A DNA stretch of 5,419 bases from JBCFBK01 sp050173895 (GCA_050173895.1 JBFXKJ010000265.1:1-5419), one strand, 5' to 3'. Shown: positions 1 to 4,931, counted from the stretch's first letter. Numbers and translations: made by a program. Notes: generated from the letters alone by a model not told the origin.

Positions 1-235
1 AAGGCTGGGGTATGACTTCAGGAGAAAAACACTTTGTACTGTCAAACTGGGGCGAAAATATCTTCCGGGACACCGTTCCTATTCACTCGGGAACATCTGC
101 AGTGATCTGCGGATTCCGATCGACGGGCGGCACCGGGCAGCAGGCGATGCGCTGGCTACCGTAAAACTGCTGGAAAAAATCATGCAACAAAAAAACAGCC
201 CGGGTATCTCCGGGCTGCAGCAAACACTATTTTAA
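1..235 (+). CDS. DnaQ-like 3'-5' exonuclease, C-terminal part (5' end outside the window)
   Basis: The reading frame is open from base 2 to TAA at 233-235 and gives the last 77 residues. The visible part holds the Exo III motif of DEDDh exonucleases: HRAAGDA, with the catalytic His at residue 44 and the metal-binding Asp at residue 49 of the fragment. It is preceded by YSLGNIC, the helix usually seen before that motif. Proteins of this fold remove nucleotides from 3' ends using two metal ions, as the DNA polymerase III epsilon subunit does. The Exo I and Exo II motifs would lie upstream, so activity cannot be confirmed and the total length is unknown. After the domain there is a short polar tail ending in LQQTLF, which resembles a sliding-clamp binding peptide. 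The tail codons also contain the terminator of the convergent gene. It could be a proofreading subunit, a stand-alone repair exonuclease, or the end of a larger fusion; the fragment cannot decide between them. Confidence 0.85.
   Translation, partial: RLGYDFRRKTLCTVKLGRKYLPGHRSYSLGNICSDLRIPIDGRHRAAGDALATVKLLEKIMQQKNSPGISGLQQTLF
186..217 (-). terminator. Intrinsic terminator of the DUF5606 gene, inside the exonuclease coding region
   Basis: Read on the minus strand, this is a perfect 8-bp GC-rich stem (CAGCCCGG with CCGGGCTG, bases 217-210 and 203-196) around a 6-nt loop, followed at once by seven T (bases 195-189). This is a textbook rho-independent terminator. It lies about 50 bases past the stop codon of the minus-strand DUF5606 gene. 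On the plus strand the hairpin is not followed by a T tract, so it should stop only the minus-strand transcript. Confidence 0.85.
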
Positions 236-269
236 AAAGAAGAGACACGGGCAAGCTGTCCCTGCGCCT

Positions 270-689
270 TTATTCTTTTACAGCTTCTTTATTTGTGCTA
301 TCCTCATTCTCTTCCTCCAGGTTCAAAAGATCGTTCTTCAGCAGCAGGTTGTACCACTGAATTATCTTCTTCATATCTGAAGTGTACACTCTTCCCCGGT
401 CATAGTCCGGAAGAATTTCCGCGAAATAAGCTTTCAGCTCTTCGGCTGTTTCCTTCGCCGGAATCTCTGCCCCCTTTTCCTTATCTCTGATATTTTTAAA
501 CACCTGTTTCAGCGCCACTTCGCCTGTTTGGGTAAAGATTGCAATATCGGCCAGGGAGCTGATCTTGGAAGAAGAGTAAACAGGCATTCTTTTGCCGGTC
601 ACAAGCGACTCCACGATGATACTGTTTTTGGCCTCCGAGATCAACTTTGACAGGCCCGGTTGTCCGGATATAGCTAAAATACCTTTCAT
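270..689 (-). CDS. DUF5606 family protein, 139 residues
   Basis: The protein matches the DUF5606 family of Bacteroidota, whose function is unknown to me. The start MKGILAISGQPGL, followed by the NSIIVESL stretch and a short basic loop, is the typical opening. The N-terminal part (about residues 1-70) looks like a small beta-rich domain. It is followed by a helical part (about 80-125) with the recognisable EILPDYDRGRVYTSDMKK segment, then an acidic, charged tail. There is no signal peptide or membrane segment, so it should be cytoplasmic. I chose the ATG at 687-689 because family members as I remember them start close to that point. An in-frame ATG at 711-713 would add eight residues (MRIKNKLF) and cannot be excluded. 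The gene lies downstream of the receptor gene on the same strand. A terminator in the 188-base gap argues for separate transcription. Confidence 0.88.
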   Translation of the reverse strand: MKGILAISGQPGLSKLISEAKNSIIVESLVTGKRMPVYSSSKISSLADIAIFTQTGEVALKQVFKNIRDKEKGAEIPAKETAEELKAYFAEILPDYDRGRVYTSDMKKIIQWYNLLLKNDLLNLEEENEDSTNKEAVKE

Positions 690-816
690 AAATAGTTTAT
701 TTTTTATCCGCATAAAACTTCATGCGGTTGAAATTCCACATCTGCCCTCTTCACTGCGGTTCAAGCCGCAGGGCCGTCCGCACACATGCAACGATCCTGC
801 CGGAATAAACACCGGG

Positions 817-847
817 CGAAGATAATATTTTCCAAATGCATAAAAAA
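817..847 (-). promoter_or_regulatory. Possible promoter of the DUF5606 gene
   Basis: On the minus strand, TTTT (847-844), a 19-base spacer and TATCTTCG (824-817) resemble the Bacteroidota consensus TTTG-N19-TAnnTTTG, with one mismatch in each element. The -33 element would use the T tract of the receptor gene terminator. This is a weak match and would give a leader of about 120 bases. A small hairpin (CTGCGG with CCGCAG, 754-759 and 766-771) would lie in that leader. Confidence 0.25.
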
Positions 848-870
848 GGCTTCCGTTGCCGAAAGCCTTC
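842..870 (-). terminator. Intrinsic terminator of the TonB-dependent receptor gene
   Basis: On the minus strand, AAGGCTT (869-863) pairs with AAGCCTT (852-846) across a 10-nt loop, and the second arm runs into a T tract (six T in a row from 847 to 842). It starts 9 bases after the receptor stop codon, the expected place. Confidence 0.8.
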
Positions 871-877
871 TAAATTC

Positions 878-2932
878 TTAATTAAAGTCGAGCCGGTAGC
901 GGATTCCCCCGCTGATCCAGCGTCCGGGCTGGGTGATATTTCCAAGATCTGCATAGCGCCGGTCGAAAAGATTTGAGCCGGACAGATAAAAACGAAAGGG
1001 TCCCGAACGATAGTCAATTTTGAGGTCGACCAGCCAGAATGGCGAATAAGGCCGTTCGCCCTGATAGGTCTTATTTTCAAAATAGGCATAATGCCCCTCT
1101 CTGTCCTGAAAGCGGAACACCCATGAAGCGCGCATATTTTTCAGCAGGCGGTGCTCCACATCGGCAACCAGTTTATGTTTCAATTGATCGAGGTTGTAAT
1201 TCGAAAGATAGGTGCTCTCACCTTTGTCCAACTGATTCCAGGCGTAACTGAGCCCGATCCGCTCAATAAAAAAATCATGTTTCAACGCTCTCGGGAGGTC
1301 TGCGCGTACCGATGTTTCCACTCCATTGGCAATGATTTGCGTCAGATTTCTGGTTTCCCACAGAATTTCTTCACTTTCCCTGACCCAGTCGATCAGGTCC
1401 TTCCCGTTTCGGTGATAAAAAGCCAGCTCGCCACGGATCCAGTTCCTGCCATACTTGACGCCTGCCTCAGCCGTCACTGATCTTTCCGGTTTCAGATCGG
1501 GATTTCCTTTGTTCGTGGGACCATTATAATAAAGATCGGTGAAAGTCGGCATCCTCATGGACCGGTTGCAGGAGGCAAAAACGCTGAGTTGCTCATTAAA
1601 ACGGTATCCAAGATCAATGCCCGGATAAACGTGCCAGTCCATGTTCAGATCGGAAATCCAGTTCACCATAGCCCCGGCCGAAGCAGTGAGCCGCCCCAGG
1701 AAAACCGTATGCTCGCCAAAATACGACGCGGTGGTCCGGGAGTGCGACCTGGTGAAATAATGTCCGGGTTCACCGGGGACCTCGATTTCCTCCTCCATAT
1801 CTTCTCCCAGCTTGTTGCTCCAGATCGATTCAGATCTGATCTCTGCCCCGAAAGCCGTTTTACCCAGCCGGCTGTTGAACCAACTGTTCACACCTGCTCC
1901 CAGCACATCGGTCAGATGGTAGTTGTGTCCGGTGTACCAGGAGGGCGCCTCGTAACGGAAAAGCTCAAAACGGTCGTGATGCCTCCGCCAGTACAGGGCC
2001 GGCGTAACGTGAAGCTTCCCGCCCGACTGCAGTTTCAATGATGCAAAGCTGGTTGCAGTTCTTTCAAACTGATCCGGATATTCGGGTGAATAAAAACTAT
2101 TGGCTCCAAAGGCCTTCCGGGAATGGCCCAGCTGAATATCCACTAAGCCCGGAGCCGTATTTAACTGCCCCTGATAAAAGAAACCGGAATTGTTAAAATC
2201 GGTATTTGTGCTGTAACCATCCGAGGATGCATGATTAACTGAAAGATAGTTTTTCATTCGGCCTTTGCCCAGATTCAGCGTTGCTGTGAGATCGGCCAGC
2301 CGGTGCTGCCCTGCCGCAGCATCCAGATCCAGCCAGCTACCCCCGGAGGGTTCGGTGATCAGGTTGACCGCCCCGGAAAAGGCGTTGGGCCCGTAAACCC
2401 GGGCTGCAGGCCCCTGTAAAACCTCGATACGTTTGATGCTTTTTAGATTAACCGGCAAATTGAGACTGTGGTGGCCGGTTTGCGGATCGGAAAGATTAAT
2501 TCCGTTGAGAAGGATGAGGGTCTGATCGAATGAGCCGCCCCGAACGGAGATGTCGGCCTGTACGCCATAGGTTCCGCGCTGTCGTACGTCAACCCCCAAT
2601 ACATACTCCAGCAGGTCCTGAATACTCGCGGCCGGCGCCGCCTCAATCTGCTCACGGTCAATCACGGATATCATCCGTGCCACCTGCGAATAAGTCACAG
2701 GCGCCCTCCGGGCACTGACCTCGATCTCGTCCAGGTCATAGTTCATTTCAACTCCTGTCGTCTCCGGCTGGGCAGCCACCTCCCCAGGCATGGCTACATA
2801 TAAATAGACAGCCGTCAGCACGCCGATCCGTACCTGCCTGCCTAAAACCCGGAACAGGGCATAACCCTTCCGGCCCCAGCGACGAAAAGTTGAAATTTCA
2901 GCCCTTTGAAGCTTTAATTTTAACATTTTCAT
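878..2932 (-). CDS. TonB-dependent outer-membrane receptor, BtuB/siderophore-like (684 residues)
   Basis: This is an outer-membrane beta-barrel transporter that imports a scarce ligand using TonB-ExbB-ExbD energy. An unusually long basic leader (residues 1-36, including FRRWGRKGYALF) precedes a hydrophobic core (about 37-50), with likely cleavage after VAA at 54. A TonB-box-like segment, DLDEIEVSARR, follows at 67-77. The plug domain spans about 78-194, with ISVRGGSFDQTLILLNGI, IKRIEVLQGPAARVYG and the closing SGAVNLIT. The barrel follows, with GNPDLKPERS and a C-terminal strand region NLFDRRYADLG...RYRLDFN. The length fits BtuB and siderophore receptors. It lacks the carboxypeptidase-like N-terminal domain of SusC proteins and has no SusD neighbour, so a glycan substrate is unlikely. 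Cobalamin is a reasonable guess, but I find no cobalamin riboswitch upstream, so the ligand is open. It has its own promoter, leader hairpin and terminator. Confidence 0.93.
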   Translation of the reverse strand: MKMLKLKLQRAEISTFRRWGRKGYALFRVLGRQVRIGVLTAVYLYVAMPGEVAAQPETTGVEMNYDLDEIEVSARRAPVTYSQVARMISVIDREQIEAAPAASIQDLLEYVLGVDVRQRGTYGVQADISVRGGSFDQTLILLNGINLSDPQTGHHSLNLPVNLKSIKRIEVLQGPAARVYGPNAFSGAVNLITEPSGGSWLDLDAAAGQHRLADLTATLNLGKGRMKNYLSVNHASSDGYSTNTDFNNSGFFYQGQLNTAPGLVDIQLGHSRKAFGANSFYSPEYPDQFERTATSFASLKLQSGGKLHVTPALYWRRHHDRFELFRYEAPSWYTGHNYHLTDVLGAGVNSWFNSRLGKTAFGAEIRSESIWSNKLGEDMEEEIEVPGEPGHYFTRSHSRTTASYFGEHTVFLGRLTASAGAMVNWISDLNMDWHVYPGIDLGYRFNEQLSVFASCNRSMRMPTFTDLYYNGPTNKGNPDLKPERSVTAEAGVKYGRNWIRGELAFYHRNGKDLIDWVRESEEILWETRNLTQIIANGVETSVRADLPRALKHDFFIERIGLSYAWNQLDKGESTYLSNYNLDQLKHKLVADVEHRLLKNMRASWVFRFQDREGHYAYFENKTYQGERPYSPFWLVDLKIDYRSGPFRFYLSGSNLFDRRYADLGNITQPGRWISGGIRYRLDFN

Positions 2933-2971
2933 AATGAAACATTTTTCTTAATAGTTTGAAGACTCAGCCTC

Positions 2972-3019
2972 TTGAGATATCCTTAGCCGATTCGTGCAAC
3001 GGGCTTCTATACCTCTCAA
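2972..3019 (-). promoter_or_regulatory. Structured 5' leader hairpin of the receptor mRNA
   Basis: Just downstream of the predicted start of transcription, the minus-strand sequence folds into one long interrupted hairpin. The parts are an outer 6-bp stem TTGAGA/TCTCAA (3019-3014 with 2977-2972), a 2-nt bulge, a 3-bp TAT/ATA step, a small internal loop (AGA facing AAGG), and an upper stem AGCC/GGCT that continues through one C-C mismatch into G-U, U-A and U-A pairs. The loop GCACG caps it. About 40 unpaired bases separate it from the start codon. It may protect the mRNA 5' end or act as a regulatory switch. I do not recognise it as a known riboswitch class. Confidence 0.5.
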
Positions 3020-3029
3020 AGCGAGCGCA

Positions 3030-3060
3030 CAAATGTAACAAAACAAAAAAACGAATCAAA
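3030..3060 (-). promoter_or_regulatory. Bacteroidota-type promoter of the receptor gene
   Basis: On the minus strand there is TTTG at 3060-3057, a 19-base spacer, and TACATTTG at 3037-3030. This matches both elements of the phylum's primary sigma-factor consensus (TTTG and TAnnTTTG) exactly. Transcription should start near 3025, giving a leader of roughly 90 bases before the ATG at 2932-2930. Confidence 0.7.
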
Positions 3061-3167
3061 CGCCACCCGGCAATCCCTGCAGATAAAAAAAAAGGCATCA
3101 GGGACAAAAATTAACTTTTGCTCGTAATCCTGTTATACAGCACATATTAATCCAGTACAAACCGATT

Positions 3168-3175
3168 TATATTTC
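3168..3175 (+). promoter_or_regulatory. Possible -7 element for the small RNA
   Basis: TATATTTC differs from TAnnTTTG only in the last base. It would place the start of transcription near 3181-3185, exactly where the foldable RNA begins. The -33 region (TATT at 3145-3148 with a 19-base spacer) is a poor match, so this rests mainly on the one element and its position. Confidence 0.35.
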
Positions 3176-3180
3176 GTATA

Positions 3181-3300
3181 TTGTGTTCAGGAACATTTGT
3201 CCAGGCAAGCCCTGAATTCCCAGGCGTGGAAAAAATGGGAGTTTCGACGAATAACATGTAGAGAATACACCCCAAAAGTTGGCTGATGCCAACTTCTTCG
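3181..3300 (+). ncRNA. Candidate structured small RNA, about 120 nt, unidentified
   Basis: The stretch has no plausible protein gene but folds compactly on the plus strand. A closing helix GTGTTC (3183-3188) pairs with GA..ACAC (3263-3270, two-base bulge). A second helix pairs ACAT, TT and GTC (3193-3201) with GAC, AA and ATGT (3246-3259, small bulges). It opens into two adjacent hairpins with no free bases between them: CAGG/CCTG (3202-3205 with 3211-3214), and TCCCA/TGGGA (3218-3222 with 3236-3240) extended by AA/TT pairs. A separate perfect 8-bp hairpin, AAGTTGGC/GCCAACTT (3276-3295, loop TGAT), followed by the T-rich CTTCGTTC, could be the 3' end and terminator. A promoter-like -7 element lies at the right distance upstream. 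A 6S-type RNA of Bacteroidota is one possibility, but I cannot confirm any family. Some helices have competitors, for example TTCAGG/CCTGAA (3186-3191 with 3211-3216). Confidence 0.45.
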
Positions 3301-3340
3301 TTCACATTGAAACTTTATTAGCAGCTTTTTATTTTTTATG

Positions 3341-3575
3341 TATCAGCCTGTTTCAGCATTCAGGCAATAAATTGTTGCCTCCGTTCGTATATAACAGGTA
3401 CGATGATTGATCTGTTTCAGGCAGATCCATACCTAAAAACCTAAACAAAACGGGAAGAGACAGAAACAGAGAAACCGGTGTCCGGAAATTCCGGAGTTTC
3501 TGTCGTTGATAACGAGCCAAGGTCCCTGCCAGACGGAAAGGGACTGCAGTTCCGGGAAGTGCAGGGTGCGAGTGA
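3341..3575. other. Hairpin-dense noncoding block between the small RNA and the sigma-factor promoter
   Basis: No protein gene is supported here; a minus-strand open frame across it resembles nothing I know. Inverted repeats crowd it: AGGCAA/TTGCCT (3362-3367 with 3375-3380), which competes with GCCTG/CAGGC (3346-3350 with 3361-3365); AGGTA/TACCT enclosing GATCTG/CAGATC (3396-3434); a perfect 9-bp GACAGAAAC/GTTTCTGTC (3459-3467 with 3496-3504) enclosing TCCGG/CCGGA; CGTT/AACG (3504-3514); GTCCCT/AGGGAC (3522-3527 with 3539-3544); and CTGCA/TGCAG with TTC/GAA inside (3544-3564). CTGTTTCAG occurs twice as a direct repeat (3348-3356, 3412-3420). It may be a structured RNA or a decayed gene or element. 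The strand is unclear because hairpins look alike on both. Confidence 0.35.
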
Positions 3576-3576
3576 C

Positions 3577-3611
3577 ATTGATTTTTTTTATGCAGTATAA
3601 ATAAAATCAAT
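3577..3611. repeat. 35-bp AT-rich palindrome upstream of the sigma-factor promoter
   Basis: Two 15-base arms (3577-3591 and 3597-3611) pair at 14 of 15 positions, with one T-T mismatch, around the loop GCAGT. The outer nine pairs, ATTGATTTT with AAAATCAAT, are perfect. It ends 20 bases before the -33 element of the sigma-factor promoter. An operator for a dimeric regulator, or a terminator-like boundary for RNA from the block to its left, would both fit. Confidence 0.6.
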
Positions 3612-3631
3612 AACAAAAGATGTCTAAATCC

Positions 3632-3662
3632 TTTTTTTATCAGTCGTCCCTATTTATATTTG
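3632..3662 (+). promoter_or_regulatory. Bacteroidota-type promoter of the ECF sigma-factor gene
   Basis: TATATTTG at 3655-3662 is an exact TAnnTTTG element. Upstream, across a 19-base spacer, is TTTT (3632-3635), one base off TTTG. Transcription would start near 3668, leaving a short A-rich leader of about 25 bases before the ATG at 3694. Confidence 0.6.
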
Positions 3663-3693
3663 TTCTAAATAAATTAAACAAAAACGCTTAGCC

Positions 3694-4200
3694 ATGACAC
3701 AAATTCAATTTAACAACGCCCTACTAGGTTTGCAGGATAAACTTTTGTATTATGCCCTAAGTTTAACCTCCGATCAGGAGAAAGCGCAGGATCTTCTTCA
3801 GGAGACCTTTCTTAAAGCTTTGACATATCGTGATAAATTTACACAGAACACCAACTTTAAGGCGTGGATCTACACGATCATGAAAAATACGTTTATCAAC
3901 AATTACAGAAGGAATGTGAAGGCAAAAAACACCTTCGACGGTTCCAACAATGATTTTCACCTGAAGTTTTCAAAAGACAAGATTTATCCCTCACCCGATT
4001 CGTTTTTCAGTTCAAAAGAAATCCTCAAGAATATCTATGCACTGGAAGATGAATACAAGGTACCCTTCACTATGTTTTTGGATGGATATAAGTATAAGGA
4101 AATTGCGGAACATTTAAGTCTGCCGCTTGGAACGGTCAAAAGCCGGATCTTTTTCACCCGGAAGAAATTAGAAAAAGCATTAAAGGATTACGCAACCTGA
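3694..4200 (+). CDS. ECF-type RNA polymerase sigma factor (sigma-70 family), 168 residues
   Basis: This is an alternative sigma factor that would direct RNA polymerase to a special set of promoters. Sigma region 2 covers about residues 12-75, with EKAQDLLQETFLKAL (core polymerase binding and -10 recognition) and NFKAWIYTIMKNTFINNYRR. A linker of about 40 residues follows, then region 4 (about 112-162) with the helix-turn-helix YKEIAEHLSLPLGTVKSRIF for -35 recognition. The length is standard for the ECF group. Region 1.1 and region 3 are absent, as expected. No anti-sigma factor (a small membrane protein, usually immediately downstream) is next to it, and no FecR or SusC partner, so it resembles the stand-alone ECF factors common in Bacteroidota and may be controlled at the level of transcription. 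The gene is visibly richer in A and T than its neighbours. Its own promoter and terminator bracket it. Confidence 0.95.
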   Translation: MTQIQFNNALLGLQDKLLYYALSLTSDQEKAQDLLQETFLKALTYRDKFTQNTNFKAWIYTIMKNTFINNYRRNVKAKNTFDGSNNDFHLKFSKDKIYPSPDSFFSSKEILKNIYALEDEYKVPFTMFLDGYKYKEIAEHLSLPLGTVKSRIFFTRKKLEKALKDYAT

Positions 4201-4248
4201 TCATAAACAGATTTTTTTTAGAATAGATTGGTCCTAATTAAGAAAAGA

Positions 4249-4275
4249 TGGTCCGCTTTGCGGATCATTTTTTTT
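4249..4275 (+). terminator. Intrinsic terminator of the sigma-factor gene
   Basis: TGGTCCGC (4249-4256) pairs with GCGGATCA (4260-4267), with one G-U wobble, across a TTT loop, followed by eight T (4268-4275). A-U pairs between the upstream A run and the T tract can extend the stem. It begins 49 bases after the stop codon. Confidence 0.88.
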
Positions 4276-4288
4276 GTGTTTAACTTGC
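4257..4288 (+). promoter_or_regulatory. Possible promoter of the DJ-1 family gene, overlapping the terminator
   Basis: TTTG at 4257-4260 (loop and stem of the terminator), a 20-base spacer, and TAACTTGC at 4281-4288 resemble TTTG-N19-21-TAnnTTTG with two mismatches in the second element. Transcription would start near 4294, giving a leader of about 25 bases, like that of the sigma-factor gene. Confidence 0.35.
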
Positions 4289-4320
4289 ATCAAAATCTTA
4301 ATCCTAAAAAACGCACATTT

Positions 4321-4878
4321 ATGAAGAAAGTAGCAGTTCATTTGGCAACAGGGTTTGAAGAAATTGAAGCAGTCACCATCATCGATGTGTTACGTCGTGC
4401 GGGGCTGGACGTGATGGTCATTTCGGTTACGGGCGACTATCTGGTAAATGGCGCGCATAACGTTCCGGTGAAAGCCGACAAGCTTTTTGGCGAAGTCAAC
4501 TACGATGCGGTCGACATGATTGTTTTGCCCGGAGGAATGCCCGGTGCGGCCAACCTTGACAAACATGAGGATCTGAAAACACAGATCGGCACCTTCCGGA
4601 AAAAGGGAAAACCCATTGGGGCTATCTGTGCAGCTCCGTTGGTGCTCGGGCATATGGGCCTGCTGGAAGGGAAAAATGCAGTGTGTTATCCCGGATTTGA
4701 AAAAGAGCTGAAAGGTGCTCACATAAAAAGTACGTCCGTAGCGGTTGACGGAAATCTGGTTACCGGTCGCGGTCCCGGCGCTGCGCTGAATTTCTCGCTG
4801 CAGATTGTCGAGGAACTTCTGAGCAGGGAGAAGGCTGATGAACTCGCCGGCGGAATGCTGGTGGAGACATGGGGGTAA
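4321..4878 (+). CDS. DJ-1/ThiJ/PfpI family protein (YajL/DJ-1 type), 185 residues
   Basis: The protein is a cytoplasmic flavodoxin-like domain of the DJ-1 superfamily, as in human DJ-1 and E. coli YajL. The family hallmarks are all present: GFEEIEA near the start, with Glu16 at the place of DJ-1 Glu18; VLPGGMPGAANL at 68-79; the nucleophile elbow AICAAP with the reactive Cys103; and GRGPGAA at 149-155. Family members have been linked to oxidative-stress protection, glyoxalase and protein deglycase activity, and chaperone activity; which applies here is inference. DJ-1 has a His (126) in the region where this protein has CYPGF, as I align it, so the catalytic pair may differ. I start the gene at the ATG at 4321. 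The in-frame ATG 93 bases upstream (4228) would run through the sigma-gene terminator and add a leader foreign to the family. It was probably once annotated as a thiamine or protease gene because of the old names ThiJ and PfpI; there is no thiamine gene nearby. Confidence 0.93.
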   Translation: MKKVAVHLATGFEEIEAVTIIDVLRRAGLDVMVISVTGDYLVNGAHNVPVKADKLFGEVNYDAVDMIVLPGGMPGAANLDKHEDLKTQIGTFRKKGKPIGAICAAPLVLGHMGLLEGKNAVCYPGFEKELKGAHIKSTSVAVDGNLVTGRGPGAALNFSLQIVEELLSREKADELAGGMLVETWG

Positions 4879-4887
4879 TTTTGCCGG

Positions 4888-4915
4888 GGATGCCGGAACA
4901 GGAGGCATCCTTTTT
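4888..4915 (+). terminator. Intrinsic terminator of the DJ-1 family gene
   Basis: GGATGCC (4888-4894) pairs perfectly with GGCATCC (4904-4910) across a 9-nt loop, followed by five T (4911-4915). It starts 9 bases after the stop codon. A further 6-bp pair, GCCGGG (4883-4888) with CCCGGC (4916-4921), encloses the hairpin and the T tract. On the minus strand no T tract follows, so the convergent kinase gene has no clear intrinsic terminator here. Confidence 0.8.
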
Positions 4916-4931
4916 CCCGGCATTGCGTATT

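Noticed and set aside
1589..2041. Plus-strand frame of 150 codons inside the receptor gene
   Set aside because: It lies opposite a well-supported receptor barrel sequence and has no family resemblance or start signals.
2933..3300. Cobalamin riboswitch upstream of the BtuB-like receptor
   Set aside because: I searched the minus strand by eye for the B12 box and the usual large multi-stem leader and found neither. The predicted promoter also leaves too short a leader.
3181..3300. tmRNA, SRP RNA or RNase P RNA as the identity of the small RNA
   Set aside because: The expected landmarks are absent: no tRNA-like ends, no SRP loop of the GTCCGGAAGG kind, and no RNase P core such as GAGGAAAGTCC.
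3353..3616. Minus-strand open frame of 87 codons in the intergenic block
   Set aside because: It has no recognisable motif, an unlikely mix of residues, no promoter-like site that I could find, and it runs through the palindrome and the nested hairpins. It is more likely a chance frame.
4198..4219. Second terminator directly after the sigma-factor stop codon (run of eight T at 4212-4219)
   Set aside because: Only a 3-bp stem (CTG/CAG) precedes the T run; the strong hairpin 30 bases further on explains termination better.
4228..4320. N-terminal extension of 31 residues for the DJ-1 family protein
   Set aside because: It would be translated from the sigma-gene terminator, and the family's N terminus begins at the ATG at 4321.
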